From contig NC_053044.1 of NCBI RefSeq assembly GCF_003473485.1, positions 9,932,501 through 9,996,500 of the forward strand: 64,000 bases of DNA, written 5' to 3'. Made by a program: the position numbers and the translations under genes. The notes beneath the pieces are model-generated. The model was not told the origin of the DNA and ran no database searches. It saw nothing but the letters and a program-made list of their open reading frames with translations. Below are positions 37,240 to 48,003 of this stretch, piece by piece. This DNA comes from Medicago truncatula. Taxonomy: Eukaryota; Streptophyta; Magnoliopsida; Fabales; Fabaceae. Position 1 is the first letter of the stretch. Each line of letters opens with the position of its first letter.

Positions 37240-37658
37240 GTTCCTCGGTACCTAACTACCGTGGTTTTCCTCGGCACTAAACGACCGAAGTTTTCCTCGG
37301 CAGTTAACTGCCGAGGATTCCCATGACAGGGTTCTACGTAACTGACGTAGATACCCCTAAAACACCCAAAAAATCAATCAAATAAAATGCACAATACCTG
37401 TTTTTTTACGTCAATAGTGTGTTGATACCTCCTATACTTGATGCTTGAATGATTTTGGATCAAAAATTGATTTAAAAAAAAAAAGGATTTTGGGATTGAA
37501 TGGAGGTGGAAATGAAGGTGATGAAGAAAACAGTGTGTAGGGGGAGCAGGTAGTTGTTTCATCGGATGAAACATTTTCCTCGGCAGTTAACTACCGAGGT
37601 TTTCCTCGGTACTTAACTGCAGCCAAATTTCAAATTCCTCGGCAGTTAACTGCCGAGG
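37240..37658. repeat. Cluster of palindromic subterminal repeats, right side of MULE
   Basis: Two perfect palindromes with core CTCGGCAGTTAACTGCCGAG lie at 37295-37316 and 37637-37658. Near-palindromes are at 37578-37599 (one mismatch), about 37242-37264 and about 37269-37290, and a half unit starts at about 37604. All lie within 480 bp of the element's end. Confidence 0.8.
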
Positions 37659-37719
37659 GGGTATTTGCGTAATTTACTTGTGTTTCTCAGCCAAACACCA
37701 TGTGGGAACAGCAATTCTC

Positions 37720-40429
37720 TTGAAAATTTACTATTTAAGGATAACTTCAAGACAGTAAAAAAATCAATAATTTTATTTTAAAATCTCACTTTTTGTAAAT
37801 CATTTATTTTTAGGCAATTTTTTTGTAAACCTGGTTGCTCAATATTATAGATAGGGCATTGCTGCACAAAACTCTGCTAAACCAATCTATATTGATTTCT
37901 CATTGATCACTCTTGTCTCAAATTGTTGATAAACATGCTTGTATTCAGGGATGGAGCTAGAAGCAGCAGATGCCATGATCCCCTAGAACTTTTGGTAGAA
38001 AAAAGAAAACTATACTAGTATGATAATTTTTCGGTTTCAATATTTATTTTTTGTGGACTTTATACGATGTTTTATACTGACATATTTTGCAATATATTGG
38101 GCCTTAAACAACCAAGTTCCTAGGCTTTATTACACTACTCTTTAACTAAAATCATTAACACCGAAAAATAAAGAATATGTTTTTCTCCCATTTATAGAAG
38201 AATCTTAATCCTTAACTAGAATTCTAATTTATGATTCTTAACTGCAATTTGTATAGTGTTTTGATCTAGGTAAAAGTAAATTTATCGTAGTTATTATATA
38301 TCAAGTATATATAGACGATCTTTTTGTAGTCTATACTTTTATCATCCACGGATTTAGTGACGAAGTTGAACTTGTCAAACAATCATCTGGTTTTACCTAC
38401 ATAACTTTGATTGTAGATATAGAGCTTAGTTACAATTTTCAACTTTTAATCTACAACTATTTTATGTGACTATACAATATGGATTTCAAGGGTTTTCGTG
38501 TGCGTGGTAGTCATTCCCTTCACCCGCGGAGGAAGGTGGGATGGAATATCACAGATTTCCTATTCCCGAAAGGGTAGGAGATAAACGAGAAATTCTAATA
38601 TGCTGAAAAATGACTACTATTATTTAACAATGAAATCTCAGAAAATTTTGCTGAAATTCAAAATAGTAACATCCTATATGATTCAGTTAATATAAGAACA
38701 AGAAAATAGAATAACCTTTTTGATACATTAAAATAAAATATAATCTAAATATTATAAACAGAATTTGAAACATTATTAAAAATTGCATAAAATGTTGCTT
38801 TGCTGCAACTAATAGCACTGACATCATTCATGTGTATAACAAGACCATCCAAATCTTCCCGATTGACCGAGTTATAATGTTCCAACTTATGTCTCCTATA
38901 CAAGAAAAGAAAAACAGAAAAGTTCCTTAATGTCTATGATGAGACAAGCTTATTTTCTTATTTTCACGACATCGATTCTTATTTTCTTATTTTCAGATGA
39001 GACAAGCTTACAAGCAGCAATGGTGGAAAAATCCTAAATCTCTGCCACCTTTTTTGTAAAATATTTTTAGATTTCGACAAAGTATATAAATAAGAGAAAA
39101 TATGTGGTGCCAAATAAGTTGTGAAGCGATTAATAGTAGGACCAAACCTCTACCAAACTGTGCATAAATACTGTGGCACAGGTGCACCTGACAGACTGCA
39201 AAACAGTGATTCAATCTACTCAAACAGGAGAACACTTGCACAGAAGTGGAGACGGACTGAGGATGCTCTAATCAGCCCCTGAAACAAGCTGAAATCACAG
39301 CATTCTCAGATTGAAAAGCTGTCTATACTCTATACAGCTTAGCTAGCATACTCTAGTTAGACCAAAAGACGAATATATCAGATTATAACTGATAAGTGTA
39401 TCTCTAATGGATCATAAGTTCATAACAAATATACGCATGTCTATGAGCTTTAATACTTCGAAAATAATGCAAGTTTAACACCACCAACAAATTTTGAATA
39501 ACAACGAACAAATAAAGATACTAGCAAAGTACATAAAGAGCAGTTTTCAATCTACTTTATTAAAAATGAAACATTGCTTCTAATTAAGCATCGTCTGAGT
39601 TCAGGACACCCTTTTTCTAGTCAATCACTCTTAGCCTGTTGTGAACCAACCCCTTGAAGGAAATATGCTTCATTCAAATCTGCAAGCACCCTGCACCAAA
39701 AACAAGACTTCTATATCATTTAAGGAAATGTGTTCTCATTTTTTTCATTTCAAAAACATAAGTACAAAATAAATCAGCTTGAAATTTACAAATGCAAAAT
39801 AAATCAACTTTATGAATGAGCCTGATGGAAGAAGTTTTCATCACAAGTAAACAAAGGTCATCAGTCAATCAGGGGCAAACAATTTAGTAATGCCAAATTA
39901 CAAACAACACCTATCAATCATGTGTCCAAAAAAGAAGATATGAGTCTATCTCAATAATGATACATAAAGTCTGCAAAGTCAAAGAACCGTAACTCTTATT
40001 TCTCTTTTCAGGTCTCAGAAAGTTTGTTCCCTCAACAATTAAATGCTCCTACACTAGAATTTTTAAAGTCACCAGTTGAAAAATCCACCAGAAAGCTTAT
40101 CTTCTCATATCAATATGTAATTAGGGATTAGCTGCTAAACATATAGTCTGCAAAAGTAACAATAAAAGAAGATGATCAAGCTCATCAACATTGATTGTTA
40201 CATCTTATCATACAAATCACCCCCTCAAAACAAAATGCATGAAACATATTTAGATTTCTAAAAATTTAGAAGTGCAGATACTTATTTACAAAGAACATAT
40301 TTGCTACAAAATCCAGATTTGATGCAACAACATTTCAATATTTCGCTTTCTAATAACATAAACTAAGTACACAACAAAGCAATATGACAATCGCATTAGA
40401 TAGTTCTTAATGCAAGATAACATACTCAG
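37720..40429. repeat. Conserved intercopy spacer, copy 4
   Basis: Begins with the right target duplication of the MULE and resumes the paralogous sequence (matches 16091 onward), then follows the common spacer with deletions. It keeps CCACGGATTTAGTGACGAAG, the GATTGACCGAGTTATAATG run, ACAAATATACGCATGT and a 3' part (40070-40429) nearly identical to 9555-9939. No gene is recognised. Confidence 0.7.
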
Positions 40430-41584
40430 TTAATGACTGTGGCTTTTGACGATCCACTCCGGAGGTGGCCAGAACAAGTTGTAATATTCAGGATAATCAG
40501 ACAAAGGCCAAAGCTGACCATCTTGACCCATGAAAAAAATAGTCATTATATGCTCCGTATCTGTATCAGTATGATCGTAGAAGAATACATCATCAATAAA
40601 GATGATACAATTCCCTTCGGAAACACACAAATCCGAGGCTGAAGCAGAAAAGGAATATTCAAGCCCTATGAACAAAACCCTATCTCCTAAATTCTTGATC
40701 TTCACCCACTTCCTCTCCTTCTCATCAAGTCTGAAAACATCAACCGTTAAATCATGATCACTAATGTCCACTAACAGCAGATCGCCCTCGCTCTCCACTA
40801 AGAATCTAATGTTCCCATGATCAACCAAAGGTTCAGCTACTAACTCAACATTTTGGTTCTCCTCCGGTCCAATTGTAATTGTCTTTCCAGTTCCATCAAC
40901 AGCCGCGTAAATCCTCTGTTTAAACACGCAGATGTAATCAACATAATCTGAGAAGTCTTCCAGAAACAAGAAAAGTTTTTCATCGCTGCAACGGAGAAGT
41001 AACATAAAGGGAGGAGAATATTTCTTCTTGGTGAGAGCGAGAGGCTTCTTCCCATTGCAAGTGAGAACTACGACAGCTTCAGGTAGTACGAAATCAGATG
41101 AAGAGGGTTTCGAATCTTCTTCGACAAGGAACTGACATCCCAAATGGAAGACGGAGAGTTTGTTGAAATCGAGCACGTCGAATGGGAAATCAAAAGAGAG
41201 AAGTTCGAATTGGGATAGTTTGGGTACTCCATTTGAGGTTTGGGTAGTTTTGATCAACCAAGGACGAAGATTAATTCGGGTTTGTCGTTCTTGTTCTTGT
41301 GTTGGTTTGATGAGGAAGAAACTGCTTTTGGAGAGGTGACAGAAGGAAATAGGAATGCCTTCATTGTTGTTGTTGTAAAATTCAATGTCGAGTGGGAATT
41401 TGAGGATTGGGACTTCGAATGGCAAAATGTCAAGATGATGATTTTGGATCGAGGAAGAACGCCAATGGGAACAAACTGATCGGAAGCGAATGAGATCAAT
41501 TTCAGTGTCGATTCGTTGCGAAATCAAATGGAGAAGTTCCCTTGGGAGTTCTTTCCAGTCTGCTTTCATTTTCAATGCCGCCAT
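40430..41584 (-). CDS. F-box/DUF295 protein, type B (MAALKMK), 384 aa
   Basis: Intact single-exon gene. The open frame extends 59 codons further upstream, but I choose the ATG at 41584: it gives the subfamily N-terminus MAALKMKADW and lies in CCATGG, and the upstream stretch is not shared as protein by the other members. F-box at 9-48 (DWKELPRELLHLISQRI, LIRFRSVCSHW). DUF295 has ICVFKQRIYAAVDGTGKT at 218-235, FLVESEGDLLLVDI at 261-274, VFRLDEKERKWVKI at 283-296, SFSASASDLCV at 311-321 and FWPPPEWIVKS at 371-381. It keeps the central 150-215 region that both shorter type B twins lack, so it represents the ancestral length. Confidence 0.87.
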   Translation of the reverse strand: MAALKMKADWKELPRELLHLISQRIDTEIDLIRFRSVCSHWRSSSIQNHHLDILPFEVPILKFPLDIEFYNNNNEGIPISFCHLSKSSFFLIKPTQEQERQTRINLRPWLIKTTQTSNGVPKLSQFELLSFDFPFDVLDFNKLSVFHLGCQFLVEEDSKPSSSDFVLPEAVVVLTCNGKKPLALTKKKYSPPFMLLLRCSDEKLFLFLEDFSDYVDYICVFKQRIYAAVDGTGKTITIGPEENQNVELVAEPLVDHGNIRFLVESEGDLLLVDISDHDLTVDVFRLDEKERKWVKIKNLGDRVLFIGLEYSFSASASDLCVSEGNCIIFIDDVFFYDHTDTDTEHIMTIFFMGQDGQLWPLSDYPEYYNLFWPPPEWIVKSHSH

Positions 41585-42244
41585 GGATGCTGATTCCGAT
41601 TTTCTTGTTCTTGTTGTTCTTGGTTTCTTGTTTAAGTAACCGTAACGATAAAATAAAAACAGAACCCTATGAAATGAGAGTTGAAGAAGACAATGGGAAT
41701 GAATAACAGGGGTGAAGATGATTTGATTGGAGTTTCTTAAAAAAACAGAGATAGATAACATATGGGGTTTTAGAAGGTTGAAGGGATTATAGAGTTTGTT
41801 GTATTCATTTTCTTCATCACACTTACCCTTAACTATATCAGTTATATTTCAAAAGGAAAATGTTACATGAACACCCTTTAATCATACACTCTATTGTACA
41901 CCCCATGCATTAGGGACATTTTGGTAATTTCATCTCACAACCATACTTTCTCTTTCATCTCCTCTCACTTTTCCTTGCCACATGTCAGAATTTTGTGTGG
42001 GTGTAAGAGGTGTATTGCCACATGGGAGTGTACATGTATCACCACTCATTTCAAAAAGATGGTAAACAAAAAAAAGTTTTTATATTAAAAGAAATAAAAT
42101 GGAAAAATCATTAATATTTTTCTTTTCTTTTGATATTAATAATCATTAGGCGTAACCAAAAAAAAAATATCATTAGACTTAAACCCACTTTTCACCCTCT
42201 AAGTTTGCAAAAGTAGCAATTTTGGCCCCCTATTAAAAAAAATT
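41585..42244. other. Upstream flank of the type B gene
   Basis: Includes the probable promoter of the gene at 40430-41584. Around 41860-42050 the sequence has loosely complementary ends (ACATGAACACCC.. and ..GTGTACATGTATC) that could be an old miniature transposon, but this is too weak to call. The rest is AT-rich. Confidence 0.4.
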
Positions 42245-43276
42245 GTGACCCCGTGTTTACCCCTTTTTGCAAAAGCTCAATTTTAACTAGGTCAACGCTT
42301 ATGTGTCACATCACTTAAGAGATTAGGATCTCAACTGTGTATTTTTTAATTAAAAAATAAATCAAAGTGCCACAAAATCATTTACATAATTAAATAAATA
42401 AAAAATAAAAAAAAAGGAAGGGTCACGTGAGATTTAGTTGTTTCCCATTTGCCAAAGTATTGTCTTCTTCATCAATGAATCCCTTCTTCTACATCTCCAT
42501 AACCATTAATTGTTGCTGCAGGAACAACTTTCCAACAAACAGAAGCAGAAGCAGAAGCAAATTAGCAGAAGCATCACCCTATGATACTTACCAAATGAAT
42601 TTAAACATAAAAATTCCACACTCCTTGTTCTAATTTCATTTTTTTCGCAGATCCATTCTCTAATCATCTTATAACTTCAAACACGAAAATTAACCCATCA
42701 AATCTCATATATGTTCTCTTCATTCAAATCGATTTCAGATTTTCACTTCGTTTTCCAATCACACTTCAATTTCGTTTCGTACATAATCACTGTTGTTTTT
42801 AATGTTTCGATTCATCCAAATCGATTCCACTTATTTTTCCAGTTTTTTTATCTATTTAATTTTTTCAATTGAAGGTTGTATTTCAAGGTTTTGGGAACAC
42901 CAGATATGTGTTTGTATGCTGGGTATGGGTTGGATGGTTCTCATGAGTTTGAAGATTTGAGTGTTAATGAGAATGATTTTTATTTTTTAGGACCAAACAA
43001 TTGATGATGATAAATTGTTTTTCAGATCTAGATTTTGAGGAAGAACACATAATCATGAAGATCAAAGTTTTGGGAAAGAACACATGAAAAATTGATGAGA
43101 GCTTGCACGTGCCTTCTCTATTTTTCTTCCAATTTTTTTTTTTTTAATTTCGTTTTATTAACTTGTGGAATTTACAATTAAAAAAAAAAAATTAAAAATA
43201 CATAGGTGGCATGCCACATATGGTTGACTGGGTCAAAATTGAGCTTTTGCAAAAGGGGGTAAACATAGGGGGTCAC
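42245..43276. mobile_element. Non-autonomous TIR DNA transposon, about 1.03 kb
   Basis: The ends are imperfect inverted repeats of about 70 bp. The left starts GTGACCCCGTGTTTACCCCT and continues TTGCAAAAGCTCAATTTT and GTCAAC. The right end is the reverse complement of GTGACCCCCTATGTTTACCC with the same continuation. The interior has no transposase; it contains a (GCAGAA)n-like run near 42540-42560 and host-like sequence. Long TIRs suggest a MULE-type element. A target duplication was not clear, so the exact ends may be off by some bases. Confidence 0.6.
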
Positions 43277-43347
43277 TTTTGGTAGCAGTTGATAACGATG
43301 TTATAGCTTAGTTTTTCAATCTACTAGCGAATAGCTAACAGATTATA

Positions 43348-44526
43348 TGTCACGACCCAAAATACTAATCGTGACCGGCATATAGACTTATACATTTTAG
43401 TCCGGCAAGCCTAACAAAAGCTCGACAAATGAAAAATAAGTAATTTACACATAACCCTTTTTCATAAAAATAATATTTACAAAAATTTTGACAGAATGTC
43501 CTGTGTATTTTCAACGTTTCCAAGATCTGAATCATGTCCATAAACATGTTTTCATCAACCAGAAACTCAAAATGAGAAATTTCTGGACTCCATATAGCTA
43601 CAGATACACTAACTGAAATATGTAACAAAAGAGCCATCCATCAAGGAGGCCTACCAAAAAGTGACAATGTTGAACTTTGAATCTACTTGCATCTTTCTAC
43701 TCAGCTGCTTGGGAATCTGAAGAAAAAAATAATAGAAAATGAAAGAGTAAGTCACAAGGACTTAGTGGGGAGACAACAACCACCACCAACTATAAGGAAA
43801 ACACACATACACACGAGTAATTAAGTTTCTGAAATCTAATGTTCATTTACAAAACTAGCAACCGTATAAAATATTAATCCAAAATCAAATAAAAATATTT
43901 ATGAATCCAATGTCGACGACGTAACAAATATGCTGCTGTTAGCTTGTTGAACCAAACTGTCATAAAATGAACTAAATTATTACGGGAATTTTTATTACAC
44001 TTTTTAAACTATGAGTTTATTCTTCTGGTATAACCTTACTACAAGCCATCTCTTACCTAACATTTGGAAGGAACATGAATATTTCTACTTGCAATTACTT
44101 TGTATCATTGTACGTGAAAATTAATATCATAAATAAGAATATTTCTAAATCCAATGTTGTAAAGAGGTGAAATTAAAATTATGCCTTTAGACAATATATT
44201 GCCGAAAATTATAATAAAAGTCTTCAAAGAAAATATAGAAAACTCCATTTTAGTGAAAATAATTAAAATTGGTGAATCGAGAACTAGCTCTATCTCATTG
44301 ATAGCTCTTTCCTTCTAAGAGTGGCCTCTCTCTTAGTGGTAGCTCCATCTAATGGATAACTCTTTTCTCTCGACTCAACAAAACGTAAAACATTTTCAAT
44401 AGGGAGTTTACATCTCATTTGATAGCCCTCTCCTCCCAATGGTAGCCTTCCCATAGGGGCAACTCCATCTAACGGAGTAACTCTACCTAACCGAAATCAC
44501 ATACTAGGTGCACCTAGGTCGTCACA
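43348..44526. mobile_element. Solo-LTR-like fossil, about 1.18 kb
   Basis: The segment begins TGTCACGACC, ends GGTCGTCACA (TG...CA with short inverted ends) and is flanked on both sides by ATTATA, a possible 6-bp target duplication. It has no internal coding region. This fits a solo LTR left by recombination of an LTR retrotransposon; the family is not assigned. Near 44300-44490 it holds two diverged repeats of a GATAGC(T/C)CT..CTCC..AGCTCCATCTAA-like phrase. Confidence 0.4.
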
Positions 44527-44969
44527 ATTATAATCGTATTTCTCAAAACACATAGCTTTAAAACCATGACTCGTAAAATATCAAACTTGTGTCAAATGCA
44601 CACAATCAAATCCCAATTTGCAATTCTTTGCTTTTAAGTCGTGGATAAAATCCAAATAAGAGATCATATTAAAATCAGTGACTTTAAACATGTATCAAAG
44701 ACGAGAAAAATATTCGAAGGGTGTGTTCCAAATTTTGGTAAATACTTTAACATATAAAATCATAAAATTATCAATAATAATGATAATGAAAATAAGTGAT
44801 AATGATCGCCATCAACTCAGCTACGACGAATCAACTAAGTATGCTCTCCAACCACCCTGGATAATTAGAATATGTCAGCTGGGATATATATTCTGTTTTG
44901 GAATAGATAATGATAATGCTGCCTCATTTGGAGCTTGTGGCAACAAAGAAATAACATACTTTGGAATAA

Positions 44970-45240
44970 TATAACGGTTTCTAGTTATGCGGTATTCGAT
45001 TGTGCAGTGCAGCTGATGGATGGCTGGAACGTGGCAAGACAGATTAGACATGGACCTGATCCGCATATGACAGTACCAACAATTGTATAGTGGATGAAAC
45101 TGGTGTTGGGATGCCTAAAATGCAACGTAGATGCATCCTTTTCGACAAGACTAAAATACAAATGCAACATATTTGAATCAAGGACAGGGATGATCAAGGA
45201 CTTTGAATTAGATTCCAAGAGAGATGGTGCCTCTTTTTAG
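44970..45240 (+). mobile_element. LINE RNase H (RVT_3) remnant
   Basis: Plus-strand translation reads FDCAVQLMDGWNVARQIRHG, a short gap, then WMKLVLGCLKCNVDASFSTR and IFESRTGMIKDF. This is the region leading into the RNase H-like domain of plant LINE-type ORFs (KCNVDASF motif, then a G.I..D phrase). A stop interrupts it. It is a fragment only, with no other LINE parts next to it. Confidence 0.55.
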
Positions 45241-45972
45241 CAATAAAGTAGATGTTACAAATTGATGTGAGTCAAATGTTAGAGATGAATTTAGATATTA
45301 TTTTTTTGTCAAAGACTGAATTTGGTCGCAAACAAATTATTAGGGATCAGATTGAGTTTTTACTATTCCTCAAAAACAAAAACAAAAAGGGTTTTTACTA
45401 GAATTTTTCATTTATCCTAATAAGATACTATTTGTTAGTAGGAGTCACTCTTAAAATTATTTGTGCAGATTTCATGAATTTAAGAATGGCCTGCATGGTT
45501 TGCAGAGTCATATAGCTTTCAGTCTCATGGTTCTTTAAGAGAAGATGCATGTTTAGAATTATACCATCAAGGACTCCTTGATTCTTTTTTTCTTTTTTTT
45601 GGTCAGGTAGCCTAGTGGCTAGAATTCGGACTTTTTGATTCCTAAATGGAATAGAGTTTATTTTTATTAACCAGCTTAATTTAATGTGCTAATCACAATG
45701 CATTCGAGGAAAAGGAAAACATGTCTATTGGATTTTCCTGGGTATAAGTTTTGCTTAAGGTTAAGTTACATAAAAACATGAGCACAACAAATCAGGTATC
45801 TATCTCTCTTCTATTATATAACCAATCAGTAACTACATTTTACTCTCCTGATTTATATTGCAACTATCAACATAAAAAATGCATCACTTGACCCATCATA
45901 GCTACTGAAAATTTTAAAAATATAATAAATTGGATTGTAAATTTCATTGAATGAGAGTGAAGTCTTGAAAAG
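45241..45972. other. Intergenic, with a SINE-head-like piece
   Basis: Near 45594-45640, after a T-run, GGTCAGGTAGCCTAGTGGCTAG contains a perfect tRNA-type A box (TAGCCTAGTGG). No B box follows, so at most it is a truncated SINE. The remainder has no recognised feature. Confidence 0.35.
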
Positions 45973-46310
45973 ATGGATGAAGAGGAACAACCAAAGGATC
46001 TCAACTTTATTCCAGAGGTTATATTGAAGAAGAGGAAACACAGTGAAGCATGGGCCTTGAGTAAAAAGGTGAACTCCAAAAAAGGTTTCCATCTCAAGAA
46101 GAGCAAGGACTTTATAAAAAAGGCCGAGGATTTCATTTTTGAGTATCGCAGCAGGGAGATTGACCTTATTAGAATGAAACGATGGGTCAAGAGGATACTG
46201 TGAGATATATCAAGGCCAAGCAACAAGCCCATAATAGATATCCAAATCTTAAAAGCATAAAGGAGATAATTTACAAGAAGGGACATGCCAAAATAGATAA
46301 CCAAATTTCG
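45973..46310 (+). pseudogene. Truncated pseudogene of a ribosomal protein L7 (uL30)-like gene
   Basis: The plus-strand frame from 45973 reads MDEEEQPKDLNFIPEVILKK, RKHSEAWALSKK and KAEDFIFEYRSREIDLIRMK, which matches the N-terminus of plant L7-1-like proteins (Arabidopsis At1g80750 type). The next recognisable part, RYPNLKSIKEIIYKKGHAKI, is in another frame at about 46230-46290 and corresponds to the (Y)GYPN.KS...LIYKKG segment. About 60-70 central residues (the GGFYV../RIRG region) and the whole C-terminus are missing. No introns separate the retained parts, so it may be a retrocopy, but no poly(A) or target duplication was found. Confidence 0.7.
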
Positions 46311-47831
46311 CCACCAACAACCAAATTTCAGCATATTCAACAATCAATTAGCCTAATTCCCAATGGTACCTCCACATGTACTCTTTCTCTTGTTTTTTGC
46401 CGATGCAAGGGATGCGATGCTTATCAGGCACTTAAGTTGAAAAGTGTAAAATTAAGTTATGTATACAAGTGGAACCTATATAATAACCCCTATGAGAGAA
46501 GTTGGGGGAGGAGACGCTCCAAACAACTCAACAAACATTATGAGCAGAAGCGGTGGACTTACTGAATTAATAACTTACAAATAATTTGAATGTCCTCTTC
46601 ATGCAAACAAGCTTTAACCGAGCTAAATTTCTAGTATAAACCTGCTCAAAGTAAGCAAAATAGTGATATTATGAGCTAGAAAAATATTTGAAGGTGAGCC
46701 ACGACACAACAAAACGCTAGGCCTTCGCCTAGACATGTAGGCACAAAAAATTGCTTGTGAGCAGCCACATAACTTGAATAGGAATTACACACTCCTACTC
46801 CTATTCCTATATGTTCTTTTCTACCTCTCATTCTGTTTGTTCCTCCTATATATTCACCAGTAACTGCGTCGTTATCAGTCATCAGCAATTGAAAAAGTAG
46901 TAGTATCAGTGTCAGGCTGTCAGCTGAAACCTAAATCAGGTTGACAACATAACATTTTTGGGCTCTATAGGAATGGAAATCGACCCAGCACTTACGTTCA
47001 ACTTTCACCTCGTCCTTCAATCCATTCATACTGACTCCAGTGAGTTCAGCCAGGAAAGGTTCACTAGGAATGTCTCCCCGAACAAGAAGAATCATGGGAA
47101 CACTATATCTTGCCAATTTCAACCTTGCAGACAAAATAAGTCTTGTTTGGGACATGCTGATAGAGCCATGAATGAGATCTATACAATGAGAATTTGATGA
47201 AGGTTCGCCTGAAAAGAATTTTAGACCAGATATTCCCTCGGAGGGAATTCGCAAGAATTATATGAAGAAAGTGGGAGAGTGGAAGAGGATCTATCCTAAT
47301 GGATTTAAGGATAGAAAATGTTGTATCTGACTCTGCAGAGTAACCTCTGGTTTTCTTCTACCTTTTGCTTACTATCCAAATACTTTGTCACTCCTATGAT
47401 TCACAAATGCAGTTTGCGAACATAATCATGTCTCCAACAAATAAGATATGAGTCTAGCTTCATAATGATACATAAATAAGCTACTCTACAAATGGGACAT
47501 GACCCATATCTAACCATGGTTTGAAGTCTTGATTAAGTAAATGGAACTTGGAAATAATCAATCGGTTTAGCAGCTAAATGTACAAGAAATGCTCTTTTTG
47601 AGCTTCAAATGCTAGCTAGAACTCAATACCTTATTTAAAAATAAAAATAAAAAATCATAACATAAAGACAATGAACGAGGTAAAGATAAGTGCACTACAA
47701 ATCTACAACTATCTCTTACTCCTAATGTATTTTTCAAATTGATAAAAAGAATCAAAGAAGCATAAATCTTATTTCTCTTTTGAGGTCTCTAGAAGGTTTG
47801 TTGCCTTAAACAATTAGATACTCCAACATTA
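46311..47831. other. Intergenic region, no gene recognised
   Basis: A minus-strand open frame at 46931-47254 (107 codons) is of unknown nature; I do not claim it. A phrase near 46517-46556 (GCTCCAAACAACTCAACAAACATTAT) recurs near 60490. The rest is AT-rich spacer. From about 47440 the region shares short phrases with the F-box spacers (GATATGAGTCTA, CATAATGATACATAAA). Confidence 0.4.
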
Positions 47832-48003
47832 TACTCCGGTCCTATTTACAACTATCTTGTTCCCTCCGGTCCTATTTACAAGAGACAGTTGACTTTTTAG
47901 ATACATTGAATAATGTATGTATCTAGTCAAGAACTTAAACCAAATACATAAATTATTCAATGTATCTAAAAAGTAAATTGTCTCTTGTAAATAGGACCGG
48001 AGG
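47832..48003. mobile_element. Stowaway-like MITE with duplicated left terminus
   Basis: The outer parts CTCCGGTCCTATTTACAAG (left) and its reverse complement (right, ending CCGGAGG before TA) form inverted ends, and the inner arms (AGATACATTGAATAATGTAT and its partner) also pair, giving a long hairpin. The CTCCCTCCG-type end and TA flanks fit the Stowaway/Tc1-mariner class. The left end occurs twice, at 47834-47850 and 47864-47880, separated by ACTATCTTGTTCC. Confidence 0.65.

Larger units (their letters stand above)
34296..37719 (-). mobile_element. MULE DNA transposon (3424 bp), FAR1 and OTU domains, core deleted
   Basis: The ends are 29-bp inverted repeats, 34296-34324 and 37691-37719, with one mismatch (GAGAATTGCTGTTCCCACAT outward), flanked by a 9-bp target duplication. 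On the minus strand the element codes for a FAR1-like DNA-binding domain, a proline/serine-rich linker, an OTU-type cysteine protease domain and a separate 114-codon ORF. The DDE transposase core expected between the first two is absent, so the element is an internal-deletion derivative that would need a transposase from elsewhere. Subterminal regions carry palindromic repeats. It is absent from the matching site of the first block copy (about 16090), so it inserted into one copy only. Confidence 0.85.

Noticed and set aside
40433-41479. Plus-strand open frames opposite the F-box gene at 40430-41584
   Set aside because: Antisense shadows; the same happens opposite the other F-box genes and none has independent features.
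41585-41761. 59-codon N-terminal extension of the type B gene
   Set aside because: Not shared by the two type B twins as protein; the ATG at 41584 gives the conserved N-terminus and fits CCATGG.
41850-42060. Possible miniature transposon with ACATGAACACCC / GTGTACATGT ends
   Set aside because: The complementarity is short and interrupted and no target duplication is visible.
46931-47254. Minus-strand open frame of 107 codons
   Set aside because: No recognised domain and no start context; it could be an exon of an unknown gene or chance. Not enough to call it.
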